From: Lachnospiraceae bacterium | Lineage (GTDB): Bacteria; Bacillota; Clostridia; Lachnospirales; Lachnospiraceae | NCBI GenBank assembly: GCA_024695145.1 | Contig: JAILIS010000046.1 | Span: forward strand, 1-64,000 | Length of the DNA: 64,000 bases | Direction of reading: 5' to 3' | Shown: in pieces, positions 26,677-34,148 of the stretch | Layout: each line of letters starts with the position of its first letter | Numbering within the stretch: the stretch's first letter is position 1 | The notes under the pieces: generated by a model | What the model was told of the DNA's origin: nothing | The model's input: the letters and a program-made list of their open reading frames with translations, nothing else | The model's database searches: none | Position numbers and translations under genes: made by a program

Positions 26677-27722
26677 ATTGACAGATCCTTTCTTGTCGTA
26701 AGATCTATATAATTGCCGTCAACCGTCTTGACCATCGGCCGGGAGTATTTCTGTTTATTGATAAGCACTACGACGCAGACAGTACCGTCAGAGAGCATTA
26801 CCTCTTTTCCTATATATTCCTCAACCATTCGCTCGAGGAATGTTATATAGTAACCGGTGTCATATTTACCGTAACCGTCTTTTTCAAATATCTCTATGAC
26901 CGTAAAGGGACAAAGCGGTGCACGGTAAGAGCGGTAGCTTGTCATGGCCTCATAGCTGTCGAGTATGGCTATGATCTTGGCAAAAGGTACGATCTGATCA
27001 TCAACAAGATGCTGCGGATAACCGGACCCGTCGATCCTTTCATGATGCATCATCGCAGCCAGTTTGATCCGTTCATCGATATTAAAAGGCTGGAGCATTT
27101 CATAGCCGAGAGATGTATGACTTTTTATTGCGTCAAATTCCTCGTCGGTAAGACGGCCCTGCTTGAGCAGGATCTGCGCGGGTATCTTGAATTTACCTAT
27201 GTCATAATAAAATCCGCACAAAACGAGAGCACGAAGGTCTTTGCCTTCCTGTTTGAACCATTTGCCGGTATAGTTACATATCAGAGCGACATTGATGGCA
27301 TGTGTATACAGAAAATCAGACTCGGCCGTCTCAAGAACCGCAAGCATATCGAGTATCGTGATCTTGCTGTGTTTGAAAGGAGACATGATATCGTCAACTA
27401 TTTCATACAGTCTGTCGGAGTCGATAGGAGTGCCTGTCTGAAGAAACTGTTCCATAAGATCTTTCAGTTCATAGAAGTTTTTGGAATAGATCTCGTAGAA
27501 TTGTCTGAAAGTCCTGCTGACCCTGATCTTTTCGAAATATGTGGTCTTGTCGTCTTCAGGCTCCTTGATGTTAACGCAGGTGATCTTTGCTACGTTAAGC
27601 TTCTGGATCAGAAATTTGTCAAGAGTTGTATTCTTCTTGACAAAAACATTCCCCTTATGATCGAAAACATCCTCAGCTACCACATCGCCCGGTTTAAGGG
27701 CTATAACAGCTTTGAGTTCCAT
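26661..27722 (-). CDS. HD-GYP-like protein with an altered HD metal site
   Basis: A 353-residue protein. Residues 1-~110 have no motif I recognise; the rest is an HD-GYP fold with LYTHAINVA (His141), KSHTSLG (His202) and the hallmark HHERIDGSGYP (226-236). The central motif, HDIGK in active HD-GYP phosphodiesterases, reads YDIGK (Tyr173, Asp174), so one metal-binding histidine is lost. It may be a weakened c-di-GMP phosphodiesterase or a non-catalytic binder. GGGGGAG precedes the ATG. It is transcribed alone, convergent with the NUDIX gene. Confidence 0.85.
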   Translation of the reverse strand: MELKAVIALKPGDVVAEDVFDHKGNVFVKKNTTLDKFLIQKLNVAKITCVNIKEPEDDKTTYFEKIRVSRTFRQFYEIYSKNFYELKDLMEQFLQTGTPIDSDRLYEIVDDIMSPFKHSKITILDMLAVLETAESDFLYTHAINVALICNYTGKWFKQEGKDLRALVLCGFYYDIGKFKIPAQILLKQGRLTDEEFDAIKSHTSLGYEMLQPFNIDERIKLAAMMHHERIDGSGYPQHLVDDQIVPFAKIIAILDSYEAMTSYRSYRAPLCPFTVIEIFEKDGYGKYDTGYYITFLERMVEEYIGKEVMLSDGTVCVVVLINKQKYSRPMVKTVDGNYIDLTTRKDLSIKALV

Positions 27723-27785
27723 AATTTACTCCCCCTCTATATCTTGTAGTATAAAAATCACTTTGTATAATGTCAATAATCAGTA

Positions 27786-27814
27786 TTAACTTTTTTGCCT
27801 TTTTTTGATATAAT
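27786..27814 (+). promoter_or_regulatory. SigA-type promoter for the hypothetical/DUF2953/gerW operon
   Basis: TTAACT at 27786-27791, a 17-base spacer and TATAAT at 27809-27814. The leader is short (about 28 bases) and the region is very T-rich. The 127-base gap also holds the divergent start of the HD-GYP gene; no clear minus-strand promoter was recognised. Confidence 0.65.
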
Positions 27815-27849
27815 CAAAAAAGTTTTTTTACTGGCAAGGGAGAAGATAA

Positions 27850-28182
27850 TTGGTCCGTTTTGTTGATGATGTATATGTATCGGATTCAGTCAGGCCCAAG
27901 CTGTCCTCCGTCAAATGGAAGACGGCCTGCGGTATCGGCATGATCGGGCTGCATTTTATAACACTTGCCGACAATTCGCGTGATATCTTTGATATATATC
28001 CGGCCGCCATGCTGAAGCAGAAACGGATCCGTAAGAGCGATCGTGTGATAATAGGTGTTGCAGACAGCTATAAAGGCGCAACGGAGCTTGTAAGGGTCAT
28101 GATCGATGACTGCCTGAAAAATGCAGGAAACCTTTCGGATATACGCGGATATTATGAAAGATATATTAAGGATCATCTTTAA
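27850..28182 (+). CDS. Conserved-looking hypothetical protein, 110 residues
   Basis: I do not recognise this family. The 110-residue protein starts with TTG at 27850, eight bases downstream of AAGGGAG. It has no signal peptide and no obvious membrane helix, and is basic in the middle (KQKRIRKSDRVIIGVADSY). It looks like a compact alpha/beta protein, with VRFVDDVYVSD at the start and an amphipathic C-terminal helix. It is the first gene of a tight operon: its stop overlaps the DUF2953 start by one base. Coding is supported by the ribosome site, the promoter and operon packing. Confidence 0.7.
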   Translation: MVRFVDDVYVSDSVRPKLSSVKWKTACGIGMIGLHFITLADNSRDIFDIYPAAMLKQKRIRKSDRVIIGVADSYKGATELVRVMIDDCLKNAGNLSDIRGYYERYIKDHL

Positions 28183-29096
28183 TGGCCGTATTGCTTACAG
28201 TACTTAAGATAATCGGAATAATCCTGCTCGTGATCCTCGGACTTATCCTTCTGATCCTTCTGCTTGTTCTTTTTGTTCCGATCAGGTATAAGATCTCGGC
28301 AGCGCGTGATAAAGACGATGATGATCTGAGAGCCTCGGCCGGTATCTCTTACCTTCTTCATATACTGACCGCGGGCGTGACTTATGAAGATAAGGAAACA
28401 GATAAGTATATAAAAGTTTTCGGCATTAAGATAAACAAAAAAGAGGATAATACAAAACCCGTTAATAATGAACCTGAACCTGCAACGGAAGAAGCAGCAA
28501 ACGCAGCAGAAGAAACAGAAGATAATACTGAAGAAACTGCAGCAGATACTGAAACAGGAGCAGAAACTGAAGAAGAAACAGAATATACTATAGAAGAAGA
28601 AACAGAAGAAAAAGAAGAGAGAGAAGATAAAGAAGAAGAATCCCTTGCGGATAAGATAAATAAGATATTGGATGCGATAGAGCGAAAGTACGGAAATCTG
28701 ACCGACAGGATAAACGGTATCAGGAGAAAGATCCGTTATTGGGACAAAATGCTCAATGATAAAGGCAACCGCCGAGCTTTTGAACTGATAAAAGAGGAGA
28801 CCGTAAAGCTTCTTCGCAGGATCGCACCGAAAAAGATAAAAGGATTCATACATTTCGGATTCGACGATCCGGCAACTACAGGTCAGATACTGGCTGTTCT
28901 TGGTGTTTTTTATCCCGTTCTTCCGAAAAAGCTTGTGATCGATGCGGGATTTAGCGATACGGATATATGCGGATACGCTGATATAAAAGGCAGGATCTTT
29001 CTGATCGTCGTTGCCGTAAGTCTTCTTCGGATAATGCTCAGCAAAGAATGCCGGAGGCTGTGGCGTTTATACAAAAAGAAAGATATGTACTGTTAA
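28182..29096 (+). CDS. DUF2953 domain membrane protein
   Basis: A 304-residue protein with an N-terminal membrane helix (~7-33) followed by FVPIRYKI, the usual start of DUF2953 (Bacillus YtfI-like). A Glu/Thr/Ala-rich acidic linker of about 65 residues (88-153) separates this from the C-terminal domain, which holds GFIHFGFDDPATTGQI and another hydrophobic segment (~280-295). It pairs with a GerW-family gene 23 bases downstream, as ytfI and ytfJ do in Bacillus, where both are linked to sporulation. The molecular function is unknown. Confidence 0.85.
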   Translation: MAVLLTVLKIIGIILLVILGLILLILLLVLFVPIRYKISAARDKDDDDLRASAGISYLLHILTAGVTYEDKETDKYIKVFGIKINKKEDNTKPVNNEPEPATEEAANAAEETEDNTEETAADTETGAETEEETEYTIEEETEEKEEREDKEEESLADKINKILDAIERKYGNLTDRINGIRRKIRYWDKMLNDKGNRRAFELIKEETVKLLRRIAPKKIKGFIHFGFDDPATTGQILAVLGVFYPVLPKKLVIDAGFSDTDICGYADIKGRIFLIVVAVSLLRIMLSKECRRLWRLYKKKDMYC

Positions 29097-29119
29097 AGTC
29101 ATTAACGGAGGGAGATATC

Positions 29120-29521
29120 ATGGCTGAGAGTAGTTTCAATTCAGTAGTCAATTCACTTTTAAACGGCATGGAAGGTTTTCTGTCATCCAAAACTGTAGTG
29201 GGTGATCCTGTTACGGTTGGAGACACGATACTCATTCCGTTTGTTGATGTTTCATTCGGAGTGGGAGCCGGAACTTTCCGGGGCGAAAAGAAGGACAACG
29301 GAGCGGGAGGACTGACGGGAAAGATGACTCCCACGGCAGTTCTTGTTGTCCAGAACAATTCCACAAGGGTTGTGAGCATCAAAAATCAGGATACCGTGAC
29401 GAAGATAATCGATCTTGTCCCCGAGATAATGAACAAGATCACCGCCAAAAAGGAGACTGCGGTGTCCGATGATGAAGTAAGAGCTTCTGTGGATGATACG
29501 CCGGTTGTGACAGGCGACTGA
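29120..29521 (+). CDS. ytfJ: GerW family (YtfJ-like) protein
   Basis: A 133-residue soluble protein with the GerW signature VGDTILIPFVDVSFGVGAG and a Gly-rich centre; the conserved tail region reads PTAVLVVQNN. The family is associated with spores in Bacillus but is also kept in non-sporing Lachnospiraceae, so it does not prove sporulation. The ATG at 29120 follows GGAGGGAG; upstream in-frame codons lie within the end of DUF2953 and are not needed. A strong terminator follows. Confidence 0.9.
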   Translation: MAESSFNSVVNSLLNGMEGFLSSKTVVGDPVTVGDTILIPFVDVSFGVGAGTFRGEKKDNGAGGLTGKMTPTAVLVVQNNSTRVVSIKNQDTVTKIIDLVPEIMNKITAKKETAVSDDEVRASVDDTPVVTGD

Positions 29522-29539
29522 ACATAGCGCAGCAAATAG

Positions 29540-29565
29540 AAAAGAACCTCTCTCGAGGTTCTTTT
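29540..29565. terminator. Bidirectional terminator between gerW and rpmB
   Basis: An 11-bp perfect inverted repeat, AAAAGAACCTC (29540-29550) and GAGGTTCTTTT (29555-29565), loop TCTC. It ends exactly at the base before the rpmB stop codon (minus strand, 29566) and serves both converging transcripts. Confidence 0.85.
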
Positions 29566-29751
29566 CTATGCCCGCTCAACCCTGTCCGACTTGAGACATC
29601 TGCTGCAGACATGCATTGTAGTGGGTGTACCGTTTACCATGCATTTAACACGCTTAACGTTAGCATGGAATATACGATTGGATCTTCTGTGGGAGTGGCT
29701 GACGTTGTTTCCGAAATGTACGCCTTTCCCGCAAATATCACATTTAGCCAT
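29566..29751 (-). CDS. rpmB: 50S ribosomal protein L28
   Basis: A 61-residue ribosomal protein with MAKCDICGKG and HVCSRCLKSDRV, i.e. two Cys pairs: this is the zinc-binding (C+) form of L28. The body RRSNRIFHANVKRV is typical. It has its own promoter (29777-29805, minus strand) and AAGGAGG site and is monocistronic. Divergence from asp23 is the common Firmicute arrangement. Confidence 0.97.
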   Translation of the reverse strand: MAKCDICGKGVHFGNNVSHSHRRSNRIFHANVKRVKCMVNGTPTTMHVCSRCLKSDRVERA

Positions 29752-29776
29752 GACAATGACCTCCTTAAACAGTGGT

Positions 29777-29805
29777 ATTTTACCAAATGTTAATATTCAT
29801 TGCAA
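29777..29805 (-). promoter_or_regulatory. rpmB promoter (minus strand)
   Basis: Read on the minus strand: TTGCAA (29805-29800), a 17-base spacer and TAAAAT (29782-29777). The -35 hexamer TTGCAA is its own reverse complement and is also the -35 of the plus-strand asp23 promoter. Confidence 0.65.
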
Positions 29806-29828
29806 GTAAAAGTTTTTATGTGTATAAT
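29800..29828 (+). promoter_or_regulatory. asp23 promoter (plus strand)
   Basis: TTGCAA at 29800-29805, a 17-base spacer and TATAAT at 29823-29828. It shares its -35 hexamer with the divergent rpmB promoter. The leader to the ATG at 29901 is about 65 bases and shows no clear structure. Confidence 0.7.
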
Positions 29829-29900
29829 GTATTTGTTTTTTGTTCGTTTTCATAGTATTAATATCATTTCGGATATCATCATAGATCAAGGAGGGTTCAT

Positions 29901-30257
29901 ATGAAGGAAACTTTGGCAACAGGTTCCGGTAATCTGATCATCGATCTCGATGTTGTTGCCCAGTATGCCGGAAGTGTGGCGGTTGAATGCTTCGGTATAG
30001 TCGGTATGGCAGCGGTAAGTATGTCGGACGGCATTGCAAAGATGCTCAAACGCGAAAATCTCACAAGAGGAATAAATGTTGAGATGGTCAACAACAAGCT
30101 TATTCTTGACTTTCATGTCATAGTCAGTTACGGCGTTAACATCCGTGCCGTGGCATCCAATCTTGTGAATAACGTTAAATATAAGGTAGAAGAATACACG
30201 GGATTTGAGATCGATAAGATAAATGTTTTTGTTGAGGGTGTCCGGGTCATAGACTGA
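29901..30257 (+). CDS. Asp23/Gls24 family envelope stress response protein (YloU-like)
   Basis: A 118-residue member of the Asp23 family. Visible are the conserved VAQYAGSVAVECFGIVGMA segment and the C-terminal VEGVRV strand typical of YloU, which is encoded before yloV (fakA) in Bacillus as here. Asp23-like proteins bind the membrane periphery through partners and respond to envelope stress. AAGGAGGG precedes the ATG. It is followed after 24 bases by the fakA-like gene. Confidence 0.92.
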   Translation: MKETLATGSGNLIIDLDVVAQYAGSVAVECFGIVGMAAVSMSDGIAKMLKRENLTRGINVEMVNNKLILDFHVIVSYGVNIRAVASNLVNNVKYKVEEYTGFEIDKINVFVEGVRVID

Positions 30258-30281
30258 CCCCGGATTAAGGAGGATGAACAG

Positions 30282-31997
30282 GTGCAGTCAAATTTGATCG
30301 ATGCGGGAACTCTTTCCACAATGTTCCTGGCCGGTGCGAGACGGCTTGAATCTGAAAAAGAGATCATAAATGAGCTCAATGTATTTCCTGTTCCCGACGG
30401 TGATACGGGAACCAATATGTCGCTTACGATCATGTCGGCGGTAAAAGAGGTTGAGGGCATAACGGATCTGAACATGGCCACGGTAAGTAAGGCCATATCC
30501 TCGGGCTCACTCAGAGGAGCAAGAGGCAATTCCGGTGTTATCCTGTCACAGCTGTTCCGTGGCTTTACAAAGATCATCAAGGATAAAGATGAACTTGATA
30601 TGGACATCTTTACCCAGGCATTGCAAAAAGCTGTGGAGACGGCATACAAAGCCGTTATGAAGCCCAAAGAGGGAACCATTCTGACAGTTGCAAGGGCAGT
30701 CGCCGAAAAAGCTCTTGAAGTCAATTCACAGGATAAGGATTTTGATACGTATTTCAGGGATATCATATTCCATGCCGAAGAAGTACTTTTACAGACCCCC
30801 GAAATGCTCCCCGTTCTCAAGGAAGCGGGAGTTGTAGATTCCGGCGGACAGGGTCTGCTCGAGATATTAAAGGGCGGATATGCCGCATATTCCGGTGAGG
30901 ATATTGATGAACTGTTCAAAGTTTCAAAACCGGAAAAAGCTGCAGCTGTACCGAAAGAAAAGATAATCACTTATGAAACTTCTCTGGCTCTTTTTACAAA
31001 GAGCTCGTTCGAAGATGCCGATAAGGAAACTGTCAAAGAATTTGTTGATGCATACGGAACAGGCGGAAAGATCAACGACCTCGGCGACAGGATATGCATA
31101 TCCGTATTTACCGAAGAGCCCGGCAGGATAATATCCAAATGCCTGTCATTCGGAACGATCGATGATGTCGTGATCAAACCGTGGGATAAGGACGAGATCA
31201 AGCCCGTACTCGAAGAGGAATCGGATGAAAACGTATCTGTTGAAAAAGCCGATGATCCCGTTACGGAAGATGTCGCAGAACCGGAAAATGTTCCCGTTAA
31301 GGAAGAGAGCGTAAAAGCGGAAGCCAAAGAGCCCGAAAAAGAAATGGGCTTTGTTGCCGTATCATGCGGAAAAGGACTTGATGAGATCTTCAAGAGTCTC
31401 GGTGTCGATTACCTCATAACAGGCGGACAGACCATGAATCCTTCCACGGATGATATGATCAATGCCATCGACAAGGTAAATGCCAAACACGTATTTATCC
31501 TTCCCAACAATAAGAATATCATTCTTGCAGCCAACCAGGCCCAGTACCTTGTTGAAGACAAGGAGATAATAGTGATACCCACCAAAACAATACCTCAGGG
31601 TATCACGGCTCTTATCACATATATGAATGATGCGACTCCCGGTGATAATGAGACCGCTATGCTTGATGCGATATCCCGTGTCAAGACAGGACAGGTTACA
31701 TATGCGGTAAGAGACACATCCATTAACGGTATGGAGATCCACAAAGGTAATATCATGGGTATAGGCGATCATGAGATACTGTCTGTCGGTACTGTTGTGG
31801 AAGATACGGCCATGCAGATGCTCGACAGGATGGTGGATGATGAATCCGAGATCATCAGCATATACTTCGGTGATGAAGTTGATGAGGAAATGGCAAATGA
31901 TTTTGCAAAATCAGCCGAAGAGAAGTTTCCGGATATATCTGTTGAACTTCATTCAGGCGGCCAGCCCATTTATTACTATATTATATCGGTAGAATAA
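30282..31997 (+). CDS. fakA: DAK2-domain protein, FakA-like fatty acid kinase subunit (YloV)
   Basis: A 571-residue protein. The N-terminal DAK2 (DhaL-like) nucleotide-binding domain (1-~200) contains PDGDTGTNMS, GARGNSGVILSQ and DSGGQGLLEI. A middle region leads into an acidic linker (~305-350), then a C-terminal domain with GQTMNPSTDD and ILPNNKNI. With a DegV-type FakB subunit, such proteins phosphorylate host or recycled fatty acids to acyl-phosphate; no fakB is in this window. The start is GTG at 30282, eight bases after AAGGAGG; the ATG inside that site is out of frame. Order asp23-fakA-recG is conserved in Firmicutes. Confidence 0.9.
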   Translation: MQSNLIDAGTLSTMFLAGARRLESEKEIINELNVFPVPDGDTGTNMSLTIMSAVKEVEGITDLNMATVSKAISSGSLRGARGNSGVILSQLFRGFTKIIKDKDELDMDIFTQALQKAVETAYKAVMKPKEGTILTVARAVAEKALEVNSQDKDFDTYFRDIIFHAEEVLLQTPEMLPVLKEAGVVDSGGQGLLEILKGGYAAYSGEDIDELFKVSKPEKAAAVPKEKIITYETSLALFTKSSFEDADKETVKEFVDAYGTGGKINDLGDRICISVFTEEPGRIISKCLSFGTIDDVVIKPWDKDEIKPVLEEESDENVSVEKADDPVTEDVAEPENVPVKEESVKAEAKEPEKEMGFVAVSCGKGLDEIFKSLGVDYLITGGQTMNPSTDDMINAIDKVNAKHVFILPNNKNIILAANQAQYLVEDKEIIVIPTKTIPQGITALITYMNDATPGDNETAMLDAISRVKTGQVTYAVRDTSINGMEIHKGNIMGIGDHEILSVGTVVEDTAMQMLDRMVDDESEIISIYFGDEVDEEMANDFAKSAEEKFPDISVELHSGGQPIYYYIISVE

Positions 31998-31998
31998 G

Positions 31999-34005
31999 AT
32001 GACCAGCCTTACCGCCATAAAAGGCATTGGTGAAAAAAACGCAGTTCTCTACAGTAAGATCGGTATCGATACTGTAGAGGATTGTGTTTTTTATTTTCCG
32101 AGAGACTATGTAAAATATGAAAGATTATGCGGCCCTGATGAACTTACAACCGACCGCCTGCTCGCTTTTGAAGCTGTTGTTGTAAAACGGCCTTTGGTAC
32201 GCAGGGTTAAAAGATTATCGATAACGACCGTTATGTTAAGTGCTTCGTCAACTGCGGTTTCTGCCACATGGTTTAATATGCCTTATCTGTCGAAAAGCCT
32301 CAAATCCGGAAGTTCTTACGTTTTTTACGGAAGGCTCGAGACGGAAGGAGATCATTTTCACATCAGACAGCCCCGTATATTTACAAAAGAGCAGTATGAA
32401 CAGGCCTGCGCCCGGATCAATCCCGTATATCATCTGACAAAAGGGCTGACAAACAATGCGGTATCCAAAACGGTTAAAAGATCGTTCGAATATCTCGGAG
32501 ACAGTGTCCGGCATGAACTGTATGACATGCACTTTCCGAAAGATGAGGAAACTCTGCTTCATGCAAGAAATTCTCTTGTATATGAAGAATTTCTGCACTT
32601 CATACTGAGGCTCCGTCTTTTAAGAAGCGAAGGAGAGGTCGCTCTTAATGATTTTAACATTATTGAAGTGGCCCAGTGCAACAGGATCATTGAAAAGCTG
32701 CCTTTCAGACTGACCGGTGCACAGCTTCGGGTATGGGATGAAGTAAAAGAAGACCTGTGTTCGGACCGGTCGATGAGAAGGCTCATCCAGGGAGATGTCG
32801 GAAGCGGAAAGACAATAATCGCAACACTTGCAGCGGTCATGTGTGCAATGAACTCCTATCAGTGCGCTATAATGGCTCCGACGGAGATCCTTGCCGACCA
32901 GCATTATCAGTCAGTAACAAACATATTAAAGGAAAGCGGTATAGACCTTAAAGTTGCACTTCTGACCGGATCCATGTCCGAAACCTCCAAGAAAAACGTA
33001 AGGGAAATGGCACGCTCGGGGGAAGTTTCCATACTGATAGGTACACATGCACTGTTTCAGGAAAAGGTAATATACAAAAATCTTGCGCTTGTGATCACCG
33101 ATGAACAGCACCGGTTCGGTGTGGGGCAAAGAAGTGCGCTGACATCAAAAAACGCTTCCGACAACTGTCATGTTCTCGTGATGAGCGCCACGCCCATTCC
33201 GAGATCGCTGGCCCTGATACTGTACGGTGATCTTGATATTTCGGTTATAGATGAGCTCCCCGCTCACAAAAAACCGATAAAGAATGCCGTTGTCAATGAA
33301 AGTTATCGCGCTACCGCCTACAGATTCATCGAAAAAGAGGTAAAAGCAGGTCATCAGGTATATGTCATCTGTCCCCTTATCGAAGAAAGTGCCGGTATGG
33401 ATGCCAGAAACGTCACCGATATGTACAGCGAACTTCGCAGTGTCTTTGAAGATTCGGTTAAGATAGGTATGCTTCACGGAAGGATGAAGGCGGCGGATAA
33501 GCAGAAGGTGATGGATGATTTTTCAAACAATTATATCAATATCCTCATCTCCACAACCGTTGTGGAAGTAGGCGTAAATGTCCCGAATGCAACTGTCATG
33601 ATGATAGAAAACGCAGACAGGTTCGGACTGGCGGCACTTCACCAGCTGCGCGGCAGGATAGGGCGGGGACAGAATCAGTCCTACTGTATATTCATGAGCG
33701 CCAGCGATAATGAAAAAACGATGAAACGTCTTGAAATACTCAAAGAAAACAATGACGGTTTTAAGATAGCGGATGAGGATCTGAAGCTCAGAGGCCCCGG
33801 TGATGTTTTCGGGTTCGCACAGTCGGGAGAGATGGATTTCCTCCTCGCGGACATATATTCCGATGCCGAACTGTTAAAAAAGGCGGCAGCCGATGCCGAC
33901 AGGATATTAAGAGATGATCCGTCTCTTTCAAAAAGTTCCAACAGTGAATTAAAACGCGCCGTTAATAATTACGGCAGAATACACAGAGTTGACGAGACTT
34001 TGTGA
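31999..34005 (+). CDS. recG: ATP-dependent DNA helicase RecG
   Basis: A 668-residue superfamily 2 helicase that remodels stalled forks and branched DNA. The N-terminal wedge (OB fold) lies at ~50-150. Helicase motifs are clear: GDVGSGKT (Walker A), DEQHRFGV (DEQH box), MSATPIPRSLAL (motif III) and the motif VI region HQLRGRIGRG. The C-terminal TRG-like region is present. It starts one base after the fakA stop, so the two are coupled. A long terminator hairpin follows. Confidence 0.97.
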   Translation: MTSLTAIKGIGEKNAVLYSKIGIDTVEDCVFYFPRDYVKYERLCGPDELTTDRLLAFEAVVVKRPLVRRVKRLSITTVMLSASSTAVSATWFNMPYLSKSLKSGSSYVFYGRLETEGDHFHIRQPRIFTKEQYEQACARINPVYHLTKGLTNNAVSKTVKRSFEYLGDSVRHELYDMHFPKDEETLLHARNSLVYEEFLHFILRLRLLRSEGEVALNDFNIIEVAQCNRIIEKLPFRLTGAQLRVWDEVKEDLCSDRSMRRLIQGDVGSGKTIIATLAAVMCAMNSYQCAIMAPTEILADQHYQSVTNILKESGIDLKVALLTGSMSETSKKNVREMARSGEVSILIGTHALFQEKVIYKNLALVITDEQHRFGVGQRSALTSKNASDNCHVLVMSATPIPRSLALILYGDLDISVIDELPAHKKPIKNAVVNESYRATAYRFIEKEVKAGHQVYVICPLIEESAGMDARNVTDMYSELRSVFEDSVKIGMLHGRMKAADKQKVMDDFSNNYINILISTTVVEVGVNVPNATVMMIENADRFGLAALHQLRGRIGRGQNQSYCIFMSASDNEKTMKRLEILKENNDGFKIADEDLKLRGPGDVFGFAQSGEMDFLLADIYSDAELLKKAAADADRILRDDPSLSKSSNSELKRAVNNYGRIHRVDETL

Positions 34006-34025
34006 AAAATCAGCGAAAGCGCATA

Positions 34026-34074
34026 CGACAGGTTGTACCGGAAGAAGAGCGCGGTACAACCTGTTGTGTTTTTT
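34026..34074 (+). terminator. Rho-independent terminator after recG
   Basis: A ~14-bp stem: 34026-34039 pairs with 34053-34066 (core AGGTTGTACC/GGTACAACCT), a 13-base loop, then T runs ending in TTTTTT at 34069-34074. It closes the asp23-fakA-recG unit. Confidence 0.88.
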
Positions 34075-34076
34075 GC

Positions 34077-34104
34077 TTGAAATCCTGATTTTTTGTGATA
34101 TAAT
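34077..34104 (+). promoter_or_regulatory. Strong promoter for parE-parC
   Basis: TTGAAA at 34077-34082, a 16-base spacer and TATAAT at 34099-34104 with an extended -10 TG at 34096-34097. It begins three bases after the recG terminator. Just downstream, GGGAGTAATC and GGGAGTAATT (34111-34130) form a 10-base tandem repeat at the predicted transcript start. Confidence 0.75.
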
Positions 34105-34148
34105 TGCTAAGGGAGTAATCGGGAGTAATTATAATCAAGGGGAGATAT

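Noticed and set aside
27009..27749. 246-residue frame on the plus strand
   Set aside because: Antisense to the HD-GYP gene, whose motifs and ribosome site are clear; it also runs across that gene's start region.
28480..28640. Tandem DNA repeat
   Set aside because: The purine-rich stretch is repetitive in composition only; no fixed repeat unit is seen. It encodes an acidic linker.
30128..30970. 280-residue Ser-rich frame on the minus strand
   Set aside because: Shadow of fakA codons; composition is an artefact of reverse reading.
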